Part shown: positions 1 through 7,712 of the stretch, piece by piece
Numbering within the stretch: the stretch's first letter is position 1
Layout of the letters: each line of letters begins with the position of its first letter
NCBI GenBank assembly: GCA_946811695.1
Contig: OX328126.1
Coordinates: 80,544,214 to 80,608,213 of the forward strand
From: Gonocerus acuteangulatus
Taxonomy: Eukaryota > Arthropoda > Insecta > Hemiptera > Coreidae
Direction of reading: 5' to 3'
DNA: 64,000 bases
Translations under genes and position numbers: made by a program
The notes under the pieces: model-generated
The model's input: the letters and a program-made list of their open reading frames with translations, nothing else
The model's database searches: none
Told to the model about the DNA's origin: nothing

Positions 1-1052
1 TCGTTCTGCTTACTACAATCGATAACGATTATAGGCGAAGTCGATACGAACTCATGGAAGCCGAAGTACGACTGACCTTGCTCATTATAGTAAGATTGTT
101 TAAATCTTAAATAATTCTCATAAACCACGACTTGATTATTTTTAGTGTGATCGATATTCCATGCTTCGTAGGGGTAATATTCGGAATTCAACCACACTCG
201 CACATCCCTCACGCTGCAATGATCGAATTTGGACATATCTTTACTCAACTTGTTATTTCTATCCGCCTGAAAAGCCACAATAACGTATCTAGGCTTCTCG
301 AGCCCTGCGCTCGTTTTTACCGTCCAATTATGCTTTGTACTCGCCGGTAACGAGGGGAATTCGAACAATTCCCAACTCCTAAACGGAACGACGATATCTT
401 CATCATTTTTTAAAACTTTATACACGCGCAGTTTTTCCTCGTCCGATAAAGTTATATATGGAACGCTCCAGGAGACTTTCTGAAGATTCAGCTTATACTT
501 TGTATCATCGGCTTGTGCTGTTAAGGCGTTTACATCGGTTCTAGATCTGATTAGAATCAATTCCTGCTGCATTTGTACTATAATCTTATCATAATCCTCA
601 GCAAATCCTAAAAGTATTTTTAGTGGGAGTATAACCGTAAAGTTTCCACTGTCATTAATCGTATAATTGGTAGACCCCCACCCCGCATGCTCTAAATTTT
701 TAACGGTCGTTGGGCTGAATGAGCAATAGCCCTTAAGTGTGGAGGTTATCCCACAATTTCGAACCCGATCGACCTCTACACCTCCAATTTCATATCTGAT
801 TTCGTCAAAGAGAAACGCGAACGCGTTGTTAATTAAAGTAACATCAGTCGTTTTAGTACCGTCCTCCTTAGTGAGAGAGCCTTCTAGATAGATATAACTC
901 TCCGATGGTAGTGTGCAGATATCCTGCTGTCTGATAGCGATTCTAATCTCATCACTAGGCGCAAACGTTAGCGTCGAATAAGGCTGATGGGAGTGGTACT
1001 CGGAGCGTACTATCCGAGTATCGAATCTAACATCATCTGTGATATCGAGCAT
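1..1052 (-). CDS. Polinton/adintovirus-type major capsid protein, C-terminus beyond window
   Basis: An open minus-strand frame of about 350 codons starts at ATG 1052 and runs off the left edge without a stop. I read it as the double jelly-roll major capsid protein of Polinton/Maverick or adintovirus elements, the subunit of the pseudo-hexagonal capsid. Support is by recalled family resemblance: an early stretch IRIAIRQQDICTLPSESYIY, then FDEIRYEIGGVEVDRVRN, and near the window edge IVIDCSKQN. Position also fits, being last in the order PLA2 protein, protease, minor capsid, major capsid. The ATG lies inside the end of a small upstream ORF (1033-1161), so the genes overlap. No internal stop is seen in the visible part. 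Whether the gene is complete cannot be judged from this window. Confidence 0.72.
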   Translation of the reverse strand, partial: MLDITDDVRFDTRIVRSEYHSHQPYSTLTFAPSDEIRIAIRQQDICTLPSESYIYLEGSLTKEDGTKTTDVTLINNAFAFLFDEIRYEIGGVEVDRVRNCGITSTLKGYCSFSPTTVKNLEHAGWGSTNYTINDSGNFTVILPLKILLGFAEDYDKIIVQMQQELILIRSRTDVNALTAQADDTKYKLNLQKVSWSVPYITLSDEEKLRVYKVLKNDEDIVVPFRSWELFEFPSLPASTKHNWTVKTSAGLEKPRYVIVAFQADRNNKLSKDMSKFDHCSVRDVRVWLNSEYYPYEAWNIDHTKNNQVVVYENYLRFKQSYYNEQGQSYFGFHEFVSTSPIIVIDCSKQN

Positions 1053-1161
1053 ATTTGATCTTAAATCCAAGCTGTTTGAGGAACTCTATGTTTCTAGGAG
1101 ATAAGTAGAACCTCTCGCTTCTCCTATCTTCGTACGAATGTTTGGAAAATACTATTCCCAT
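1033..1161 (-). CDS. 42-residue ORF overlapping both capsid genes
   Basis: This small frame begins at an ATG that overlaps the stop of the minor capsid gene (the bases ATGGGAATAG hold both) and ends at a TGA inside the start of the major capsid gene. The peptide is basic, with a central stretch RFYLSPRNIEFLKQLGFKIK, and looks coding rather than random. Its function is unknown; in this position it could be a small virion or scaffold component, or a remnant of a neighbour's N-terminus. The nested stop/start overlaps suggest coupled translation or one polycistronic late transcript. There is no homology evidence beyond composition and position. Confidence 0.45.
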   Translation of the reverse strand: MGIVFSKHSYEDRRSERFYLSPRNIEFLKQLGFKIKYARYHR

Positions 1162-1880
1162 TCTTTTATATGTAATCGGATAGTTATAGTCTCGCCGTTA
1201 AAGTTGACTAAATCTCCGTCGATATCTATGAGACGCACTCTTACGGTATCGATGACGTTTGTATTAAGAGGGTAGTATATAATGTTTTTCGGATGTACGT
1301 TAATAGCGTAGCCAGGTGCGACTCCAGGTGTAAACTGATGAATATCATGAGTAGGTACTCCGTTTTTATAGGCTCCATTAGCTATGGAGCACTCTAACGA
1401 AATAGTCAGAGCGTCTGTAATATTTACAGGCTCGAGTCCTTCATTTGGCTCATTAGCAGGGAAGACTCTTTCTTCCACCCCCAACAGTTCGGCAAAATTG
1501 TTAGGAACTGAGAAATCTAGCGCGTAATTACAACTTAACTTTACACGCTTAGTCGTACTACTCGCGTATAAACGTAGCGATGGTTCAGGACCCGTTCTCA
1601 ACTTTTTGTCGGTATAAAGATTCTCCATGAGAGCCCGCAGCATGTCAGCTATGTCGGAAACTTCATACGCGCCTTGCGGAATCGTAACCCTATGACATAT
1701 CACATCACATATACCGATCGTGTCATTCTTTCCTCTAATAATGTTAGGTATCGAGTTGAAGGAATCCAGCGATAATAGCCCTATATGATATTCGCGCGAG
1801 CTGTCGAGAGTGATGGGAGGAAAAAATGTATTGGTAATTTCCGACTTATCATCGCTCATAACAATTGTTAGATTACGCAT
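1152..1880 (-). CDS. Putative penton-like minor capsid protein
   Basis: An intact 242-residue frame starts MRNLTIVMSDDKSEITNTFF and ends TIRLHIKEWE. Size, predicted beta-rich composition and place between the protease and the major capsid gene fit the single jelly-roll minor capsid (penton) protein of Polinton-like elements, which caps capsid vertices. The C-terminal ITIRLHIK strand is typical of the group as I recall it. Its ATG overlaps the last codons of the protease by 8 bp, and its stop overlaps the start of the next small ORF, giving a tightly packed viral-style block. Identification is by resemblance and gene order, with no catalytic motif to confirm it. Confidence 0.6.
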   Translation of the reverse strand: MRNLTIVMSDDKSEITNTFFPPITLDSSREYHIGLLSLDSFNSIPNIIRGKNDTIGICDVICHRVTIPQGAYEVSDIADMLRALMENLYTDKKLRTGPEPSLRLYASSTTKRVKLSCNYALDFSVPNNFAELLGVEERVFPANEPNEGLEPVNITDALTISLECSIANGAYKNGVPTHDIHQFTPGVAPGYAINVHPKNIIYYPLNTNVIDTVRVRLIDIDGDLVNFNGETITIRLHIKEWE

Positions 1881-2255
1881 TTTTTGATCTGTTGTAAAGG
1901 AATGTGAGGCAAAGATGTCCGCAGATAGCGCTCCGCCAAGACTGATCGCGCTGACGATTATAGCTTATATTTAAGCCGTTTACATATTTTATAACCTCTA
2001 GTGGTGGGGGTAGATTTTCGAAGCTGTCATAATAAACAATGTCGTTATCATATTTAGATAAGGCTACCCAGTGAGTCCCCTCGTTCTCGTCCAAGTTAAT
2101 AACGATATTTTCCTTATTTAAATTTTACGAGGAAGCGCATTTCTCGCGTACACTCCTCTAAAATGTTTAATATGCCGCTTAGCGACTCTATCGATATCAA
2201 TATCCGTTAATGCTCGGATAGGCAGTCTTTTTACAAATGGCGGGAAATTTTTTTT
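1873..2255 (-). pseudogene. Adenain/Ulp1-like capsid maturation protease, frameshifted
   Basis: The C-terminal half (from about 2115) shows the cysteine-protease signature of the Polinton/adenovirus maturation protease: the active-site His in GTHWVAL, an acidic residue in YYDSFEN, a Gln in RDQSW and the nucleophile Cys in ICGHLCLTF. Just upstream, in another frame, lies the family's N-terminal part (DIDIDRVAKRHIKHFRGVYA, then NALPRKI), which ends at a TAA near 2125. The two parts are out of frame, so the gene is broken as read. The N-terminal part overlaps the end of the PLA2-domain gene, and the C-terminus overlaps the minor capsid start by 8 bp. Its role would be cleavage of virion precursors. 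The catalytic region itself has no stop. Confidence 0.7.
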
Positions 2256-3018
2256 TTTTTAACCCCTTCCCCTCCCACGGTTTTAGGTATAGCCCATAGC
2301 CTTTCTTGTAAGGCTTTAAGTATAAGCCGCTACCGATTTGTTTCTTCTCCATATTCATATTATGACGCTTTTCTTCCTCGAGCCTCAATCGAGCGTCTCG
2401 GGCTTCATTTACTGTTTTAGCAATGCTTGAAGCTCCTGACGCAATTGTGCCTAGAGCGCTTAATGCGGCAAAAATGGGTATTAGAGGAATAACTCCTCCT
2501 TTTTGAGGGATAGGGATGATGCGGGGAATCTTTGTCTGCTTATGAAATACTTTTTTAGCAATCGCAAAAGCCTTATCTATATTTTTAGATATCCCGTTCC
2601 CCGGCCTCATATGCTTTTTTATACGTCTTAACGATGTTGTAAAACAGCAGCTCCCCCCTCCTACTTTCGTTTTGAGCTTCATCGCGTTTGTAACAGCCCA
2701 CGCAGCAGCCCTCTCGCCGAACGAAGAATCTGGCGCCTTGACGCGCTCCCAAGCCTCGTCGGCTAACCTTTTATCAGCTTCCGTTCGGTCTTTATTTGTA
2801 GAATAAGCTATATCGTGTCTTTTACAGGCTTCGTCTAAAGGGTTAATCCCTTTATCACCTCTTGCTAGTCTTTCCTTGAGCTTAGTTCCTGGTCCGCAGT
2901 ATCTATAACCTGGTAGATGTGCTTCGAATGGTAGCTTATCAATTAGCGAATTCAAAAAGCCTCTTCCTCGATGTGTCCTCCTCCGCATATCTCTTCCTCG
3001 ATGTGTCCTCCTCCGCAT
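2197..3018 (-). CDS. Phospholipase A2-domain virion protein (parvovirus VP1-like domain)
   Basis: This 273-residue frame has a PLA2 domain at about residues 36-95: calcium loop YCGPGT (40-45), then DEACKRHDIAYS with the catalytic His68-Asp69 pair. Such domains occur in parvovirus VP1 and in Polinton/adintovirus virion proteins, where they help breach the endosomal membrane. A hydrophobic stretch follows (about 176-197), then a charged segment and repeated GLYLKP motifs (231-246), common at this position in Polintons. The first 20 residues are a duplicated decapeptide, MRRRTHRGRD/G, from a 30-bp direct repeat at 2959-3018, so either of two ATGs may start it. A 13-base A run on the coding strand (2247-2260) near the end, encoding KKKK, is a likely slippage site. 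The tail overlaps the protease. Confidence 0.75.
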   Translation of the reverse strand: MRRRTHRGRDMRRRTHRGRGFLNSLIDKLPFEAHLPGYRYCGPGTKLKERLARGDKGINPLDEACKRHDIAYSTNKDRTEADKRLADEAWERVKAPDSSFGERAAAWAVTNAMKLKTKVGGGSCCFTTSLRRIKKHMRPGNGISKNIDKAFAIAKKVFHKQTKIPRIIPIPQKGGVIPLIPIFAALSALGTIASGASSIAKTVNEARDARLRLEEEKRHNMNMEKKQIGSGLYLKPYKKGYGLYLKPWEGKGLKKKKFPAICKKTAYPSINGY

Positions 3019-3170
3019 ATCTCTTCATACTCATACCATTCTTACTCACCTTGCATTTATATAGGATGGGGGTGAGATGAATAAAAACATAGGGTTTTAT
3101 ATATAACTGTTTATTAAGTGAGAGGTTACATATTGAATATACATGGTTACATATATGCTTACATACAAGG

Positions 3171-3650
3171 TTAAATATTTAAAACGTAGCTTATATATTC
3201 TTCAGGAGCGTGTTGTTGATAGGAGAGCACCACCTCCCAGTCCCAGCGGTGCTTATTATCTATGATGAAACGGATGGAGAGGTCCTGATGCTTGATGATG
3301 TAACCCCAGTCCAGCTCTGCTTCAAATTCGTTTATGAACTCTTCCGACAGCTTTTGATAGATTGAAATATTCTTCCAGTCGACTTTATCAGCGTGCTTCC
3401 TAATAAATGCCTCGCTAAGATTTTGATTCCTAGATATAGTCGACCAACATATACGCTCACTATATCTCTCCATAATAGCTTCGCTGATACTTCCATCCCT
3501 CGATAAGTCGCCCCAGTCGAGGTAGTCAGCAAATTCGGTGATCATATCATCTGATAGGTTGTTGTAGTTCCATTTCAAATCAGCAAGGAGAGCTTTCTTA
3601 GCTATGAGGTATACTTGAAACATACCTTCCATCTCGACGACTGCTTTCAA
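3171..3650 (-). CDS. Trp/Gln/LSE repeat protein of unknown function
   Basis: This intact 159-residue frame consists of five to six repeats of about 22-23 residues with the pattern LSE-x-FI, a short spacer, [VL]DW, two residues, IS, two residues, Q (for example LSEAFIRKHADKVDWKNIS and LSEEFINEFEAELDW). Similar Trp-centred repeats are known to me from large DNA viruses and insect-virus ORFs of unknown function; I do not know a named role. It is acidic, with no signal peptide or membrane segment. It lies 152 bp upstream of the PLA2 gene and 63 bp downstream of a spliced gene on the same strand, so it was probably part of the same viral element. The regular repeat and lack of stops argue that it is a real gene. 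Confidence 0.6.
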   Translation of the reverse strand: MKAVVEMEGMFQVYLIAKKALLADLKWNYNNLSDDMITEFADYLDWGDLSRDGSISEAIMERYSERICWSTISRNQNLSEAFIRKHADKVDWKNISIYQKLSEEFINEFEAELDWGYIIKHQDLSIRFIIDNKHRWDWEVVLSYQQHAPEEYISYVLNI

Positions 3651-3713
3651 ACTGCCTATCGATATACCTCATGGAGTATAGGATAGCATTTCCCCCACCA
3701 CCGGATATATACA

Positions 3714-4358
3714 TCACCGCTCCAGAATTGATAGCTTAGACATCCTCTTTATGAGGTTGTCAATACCTCTCTTCTTATCGTATACATCTATTTCAGCCCT
3801 CAGCTCGTGCAGTTTGTTAATAAATGTATCTATTTTTCTATTCATGCGATGTTGGTTCCTCACTGGAGGTGGGGGGATTACTGAAAATAATGGAAAAACC
3901 ATTGTTAGGAGGGTTTTAGACATTTACTACTATCAAAATGAGCTATTTTCTTATACTTACGCCATGTCTGCGCAAAGATGCTACGTTGGGTGGTCATGTA
4001 GGCTGCAGCGAATACATAGTTTTGTGCTCTAACATTCCCCAATGAGCAAAGGTGAGATGGCTGATGTTCTACCACCTTAATGAAGATAGGCAGTTCCTAG
4101 AATGAAACATCTTATTATTGCATCTCTATATAATAAGTAATAAGATAAAATGTTTTACTCACCTTAAAACAATGGGGTAAATTTATATATATGTGTTCCC
4201 GAATAATGATCTCCCACTGGATGGGCAGGTGCTAGAATGAAACATTATCTCTTATTATTCTATCTCTATATATAATAAGTAATAAGATAATTTGTTTCAC
4301 TCACCTTAAGATCGCCGTGTTGAGGGAACTCCCACTGCATACCATCCTTAGAAGCCAT
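3714..4358 (-). CDS. Spliced gene of unknown function, copy 1 (4 predicted exons)
   Basis: Predicted exons are 4358-4305, 4231-4163, 4096-3961 and 3880-3714, 426 bp in all and 141 residues. Every junction has GT-AG ends with good donors (GTGAGT twice, GTAAGT) and acceptors (TTCATTCTAG twice, ATTATTTTCAG), and the frame stays open across all three introns. Exons 2 and 3 both begin with [HE]LPI; exon 3 ends in QTW, followed after the splice by IPPPPVRNQHR and a charged, coiled-coil-like tail ending KRMSKLSILER. The gene at 7170-7712 has the same plan, which supports the model. Exon 2 with its intron looks like a partial duplication of exon 3, since the paralogue has only one such exon. The sequence upstream of the ATG is a decayed version of the paralogue's first exon. 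Function is unknown. Confidence 0.5.
4097..4162 (-). other. Short hairpin-forming intron (copy 1, intron 2)
   Basis: A 66-bp intron with GTGAGT donor and TTCATTCTAG acceptor. Its two halves are complementary (an arm near the donor reading AAACATTTTATCTTATTA pairs with TAATAAGATGTTT near the acceptor), so folding would bring the splice sites together. It closely resembles the intron at 4232-4304. Confidence 0.45.
4232..4304 (-). other. Short hairpin-forming intron (copy 1, intron 1)
   Basis: A 73-bp intron with GTGAGT donor and TTCATTCTAG acceptor. The arms GAAACAAATTATCTTATTA and TAATAAGAGATAATGTTTC are near-perfect inverted repeats around a short AT loop. It is a sister of the intron at 4097-4162, suggesting a local duplication of intron plus exon. 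Confidence 0.45.
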
Positions 4359-4475
4359 CGTTCATACTAACGGAGTATGTCAGCAGGCCCTAGAAACAGG
4401 GGGCTCCCCACTTCTCCATATCACCGGACGTCCTGCGTGATTGTTCAAAGTTGATAGTCATTTAAACGTTTTTCT
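4359..4475 (-). pseudogene. Decayed first-exon relic of the spliced gene family
   Basis: The minus strand here aligns by eye with the first exon of the paralogue at 7494-7712: TTTGAACAATCACGCAGGAC matches TTTGACAATACGCAGGAC, and ACGATGGCTTCTAAGG matches ACGATGATTTCGAAGG. It carries stops (a TAG after the first block, and TTCTAA where the paralogue has TTCGAA), so this copy either starts late or is a pseudogene at its 5' end. Confidence 0.4.
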
Positions 4476-4624
4476 CAACTCTTTCTTAAGTCTATATATG
4501 ACTTAAGTACAATCCCTACTCATACCGTTTATACTTGTATTAATCGTACTGACTTCGCTAGGGAAATGATGCCGTTTGTTCCTACAGCGATGAAAACGCG
4601 CTATTGCCCTAGACTAGTCATCAA
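4476..4624. other. Intergenic, no gene seen
   Basis: I see no coding signal here. It contains the first of the locally dispersed blocks of the form CGCTATTNACCTAGG(T/G)CAG that recur through 4.5-8.7 kb. Confidence 0.4.
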
Positions 4625-5354
4625 TGATGCCGCACTCGGCTGCACCTCCCGTTCTAGCATACTATTGAAAGCAAGCTATTGACCTAGGGCCCTGACTTCG
4701 CGGGGGGATGGTGACGTTTATTCTAATAGCGATGAAAACGCGCTATCATCCTAGGCTAGTCATCGTTGATGACGCACTCTATTGGCCTAGGGTCGGCTTC
4801 ATGAGGAAGATGGCTGCTGGCGGACACTGTTACGTGCTATTAACCTAGGTCAGCACCTCGTCAAAGCAATGGCGTCAACAGCGCGACGTTAGCTGGCCGG
4901 CAGCGTTTCAAACATGGAAACGCGCTAACAGCCGAAACGTGCTATTAACCTAGGGCAGCACAACGTCAAAGCAATGACGTCAAAGGCATGATGCCGCACT
5001 CGGCTGCTCCTCCCGTTCTAGCATACTATTGAAAGCAAGCTATTGACCTAGGGCCCTGACTTCGCGGGGGGATGGTGACGTTTATTCTAATAGCGGTGAA
5101 AACGCGCTATCATCCTAGGCTAGTCATCGTTGATGCCGCACTCTATTGGCCTAGGGTCGGCTTCATGAGGAAGATGGCTGCTGGCGGACCCTGTTACGTG
5201 CTATTAACCTAGGGCCGCACCTCGTCAAAGCAATGGCGTCAACAGCGCGACGTTAGCTGGCCGGCAGCGTTTCAAACATGGAAACGCGCTAACAGCCGAA
5301 ACGTGCTATTAACCTAGGTCAGCACAACGTCAAAGCAATGACGTCAAAGGCGTT
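4625..5354. repeat. 365-bp tandem duplication
   Basis: The block from GATGCCGCACTCGGCTGC (4625) recurs at 4990 and the two 365-bp copies run head to tail with only a few differences, so the duplication is recent. Inside are repeated short modules such as GAAACGCGCTAACAGC and GTGCTATTAACCTAGG, plus a TGACGTCA near the end of each copy. No coding potential is seen. Confidence 0.75.
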
Positions 5355-5685
5355 ACGTCAGCTGGCTGGTAGTACTCCAGCTGATGCGTTTCAGTCTAGC
5401 TTCGTGAGGAAGATGGCGGCTGGCTGACACTGTTTCGCTAGCGATACCGTCACCGGCGTGACGTCAGCTGGCTGACGCGGTTTTCCTTGTAGAAAACTTA
5501 GCTGGTTGGCAGTACTTAAGCTGATGACGGCGCGCGACGTCGGCTGGCTGACAGTACTCCGGCTGATGACGTCAGGGTGGGTTTTGAACGCTCCAATTGC
5601 CTCTACTGATGTGATTAGGCGGCAGCCATGTTGAGCCTTCTCATAGATAATTATCAGGATTTGACAAGCCCCGCCCACTACGCGT

Positions 5686-5765
5686 GTAGTAGGGTATAAA
5701 GGTCCGTTTCAGACCAGCTTCGTGAGGAAGATGGCGGCGTTTGTTTGCTCCTAGGCGCCATTTGT
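5686..5765. repeat. Fragment of local fold-back element
   Basis: The sequence GTAGTAGGGTATAAAGGTC followed by CCAGCTTCGTGAGGAAGATGG matches one arm of the element at 6631-6786. It is one of at least four degenerate copies in the left region. Confidence 0.5.
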
Positions 5766-5835
5766 TTGTTAGTTTGTTCCTCTTTGGATACGTCATCGAT
5801 GACGAAGCACTCTATTGACCTAGGTCAGTCACCGG

Positions 5836-5915
5836 TGACGTCAGGATGACGAAACAGCTGGCTGACACTGTTTTCGCTAGCGATGACGTCATCGGTGACG
5901 TCATCGGTGACGTCA
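5836..5915. promoter_or_regulatory. Cluster of CRE/ATF-type TGACGTCA palindromes
   Basis: Perfect TGACGTCA octamers occur at 5836, 5884, 5896 and 5908, the last three exactly 12 bp apart in a small tandem repeat. This is the known CREB/ATF recognition palindrome. Further copies lie in the 4.9-8.8 kb region. They sit upstream of the plus-strand polymerase relic. Regulatory use is inference; the motif could simply have spread with the local repeats. Confidence 0.4.
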
Positions 5916-5990
5916 TTGTGGCGCTAGCCCCCTCATGTGGCGCCAGAACGTACGAAATGTGGGTTTTCAACGCTCTAATCTACACTACTA

Positions 5991-6311
5991 ATGAAACCCC
6001 TGACCAGCGAGGAAACACAACGATACGAGAGAAGTACGCATTGCTACATGTGTGATAAGCCGTTTACATCGTCAGATATTAAGGTTAGAGATCATAATCA
6101 TCTCATAGGTTTATTTAGAGGGAGCGGACACCAGTCTTGCAACCTACGATATTCAACCCCTACATTTTTACTAATATTGTTTCATAACCTCTCGTCATAC
6201 GATGCTCATCATATAGTGAGGCAGTTGGGCTGTAATACTAAGAAGATATCGCTGATCCCCAACTGCGAAGAGAAATATATCTTTTTTAGTAAATCGGTAA
6301 CGAAACCTTAG
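5991..6311 (+). pseudogene. Protein-primed DNA polymerase B fragment (Polinton type)
   Basis: About 100 residues match the N-terminal part of Polinton-type family B DNA polymerase by recalled signature: CYMCDKPF, a zinc-type pair of Cys; VRDHNHLIGLFRGSGHQSCN, with His/Cys ligands; then FHNLSSYDAHH, corresponding to the exonuclease-domain motif. The frame stops after KSVTKP and nothing of the palm domain follows, so this is a truncated relic of a protein normally about ten times longer. It lies on the strand opposite to the virion genes, either by original gene order or by rearrangement. Confidence 0.75.
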
Positions 6312-6630
6312 AGCTTTGCTTTTTGGACACGTTTAGGTTTATGTCAAGCAGTCTAGACAGTCTAGCTAAAAATCTACCGGAACTACGTGAGTAGTTATAT
6401 TTGGCGGGTGTTAGAACCACATCAGTGACGTCATTAGCTGACGTAATTGGCTGGCTATGAAGTATTGTCAGCCAGCTGATGACGCGACGCTGACCTAGGC
6501 CAATAGCGCGTTTCCTAGTTTGAAACATTGTCAGCCAGTTTGAAACGCTGTCAGCCAGCTGATGCCATCATCAGCTGACTCACGTCATGCGCTACGCCAC
6601 TATGAAGCGATGCTGACCTACGTCAATAGC

Positions 6631-6786
6631 GTAGTAGGGTAAATAGGTCTGTTGGCTTCCAGCTTCGTGAGGGAAATAGTGGCACCAGATAGTTTCTTAC
6701 GAAAATACCTCTTTGGATTTAGAAAAAACACGCTCCGCCATTTTCTTCACGAAGCTGGAAGCCAAAAGACCTATTTACCCTACTAC
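6631..6786. repeat. MITE-like fold-back element, copy A
   Basis: A 156-bp element with inverted termini: GTAGTAGGGTAAATAGGTCT and GGCTTCCAGCTTCGTGA on the left, matched by GAAGCTGGAAGCC and AGACCTATTTACCCTACTAC on the right. The core carries AAATACCTCTTTGG. It is non-coding. A partial copy follows at 6787-6860, in the segment containing GTAATAAGGTC and GAAGAAAATGG. Confidence 0.7.
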
Positions 6787-7169
6787 TTCCTCCTTCATTG
6801 ATAGGGTAATAAGGTCTATGGAGCGTCGTGAAGAAAATGGTGACATCATTTAGTACCTGAACTTGTCTATTTATTTAATTCTTTTATCCTATTTACTTTT
6901 TTTAAATCTCATCAAAACGGTATCAGCGACGGCATAAGTGAGTGGCATAAGACCCTTATTACTTATGTTACAATCGAATAAAAAGAATTATTCCACTCAC
7001 TTATTATTATGCTGTATGTGTTGTAGGTTGACTTCATCCTTGTAGCATGTCTCCCTTCATATGCGTTGTAGGTTGGCTGCTGAGTGAGCCTTCATCTGCT
7101 GAATGGGCCTTCAACCCATAAATAATTGCATATAAAGTTTTGATACAATAACTTAATCACTAAAAAACA

Positions 7170-7712
7170 TCAGGTTATGTTAGGAGGACGTGGCGGGATC
7201 AGTGCTGAAAATAAGAAAAGAAATTATTATTATTAAACATTTCATTCTCGTAATAAAAAATGAGATTGTATACATACCCCATGTGAACGCTGTTAGGTAA
7301 TTAGGCGTAACCTCGTATACTATTTTATATAAACAGTTTTTAAACTGCGTGGTTCCTAGGGGTATTAGACCCCTTTGCCTCCTTGGCTCATGTTCTAGTT
7401 GTCTAAGTATTAACGGCAGGTGCTGGAAGTGACACATTAATTAATTATTATCTACATACATCTATATATACAATTAAAAAATGTCTCACTTACCCGCAAG
7501 TTCTCCGGGAGCCGGGTCTTCACATTGTAAAGAATGTGGACCTCCAGCTGGATTCCTTCGAAATCATCGTCGTATTTGTCGCTGGAGTCATATTTGCGTC
7601 TGTGCTGGATGGAGGAGCGAGGTTTAGATAAGGAGCATTCCACCTCTAAGACATATCGCAGGACGTCCTGCGTATTGTCAAAAAAATGCGGTTGACAGAG
7701 CGAAACTGACAT
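7170..7712 (-). CDS. Spliced gene of unknown function, copy 2 (3 predicted exons)
   Basis: Predicted exons are 7712-7494, 7422-7278 and 7204-7170 (399 bp, 132 residues). Donors are GTAAGT and GTATGT; acceptors are GTCACTTCCAG and CTTATTTTCAG, and the frame is open throughout, ending at TGA 7170. Exon 1 encodes an acidic region (KYDSSDKYDDDFEGIQLEV). Exon 2 opens with HLPL, contains LEHEP and ends in FTW. The last exon encodes LIPPRPP. The same LP[IL]...EH.P...TW|.LIPP plan is seen at 3714-4358, so these are paralogues. The 71-bp first intron has complementary ends (AAGTGAGACATT and AATGTGTCACTT). No known domain, signal peptide or membrane segment was recognised. A further upstream exon is possible but unproven. 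Confidence 0.5.

Noticed and set aside
132..350. 72-codon plus-strand ORF
   Set aside because: Antisense shadow of the capsid gene.
5391..5678. 95-codon minus-strand ORF and the plus-strand ORF at 5846-6055
   Set aside because: Both lie in the repeat and CRE-rich region and are frames of repeat modules.
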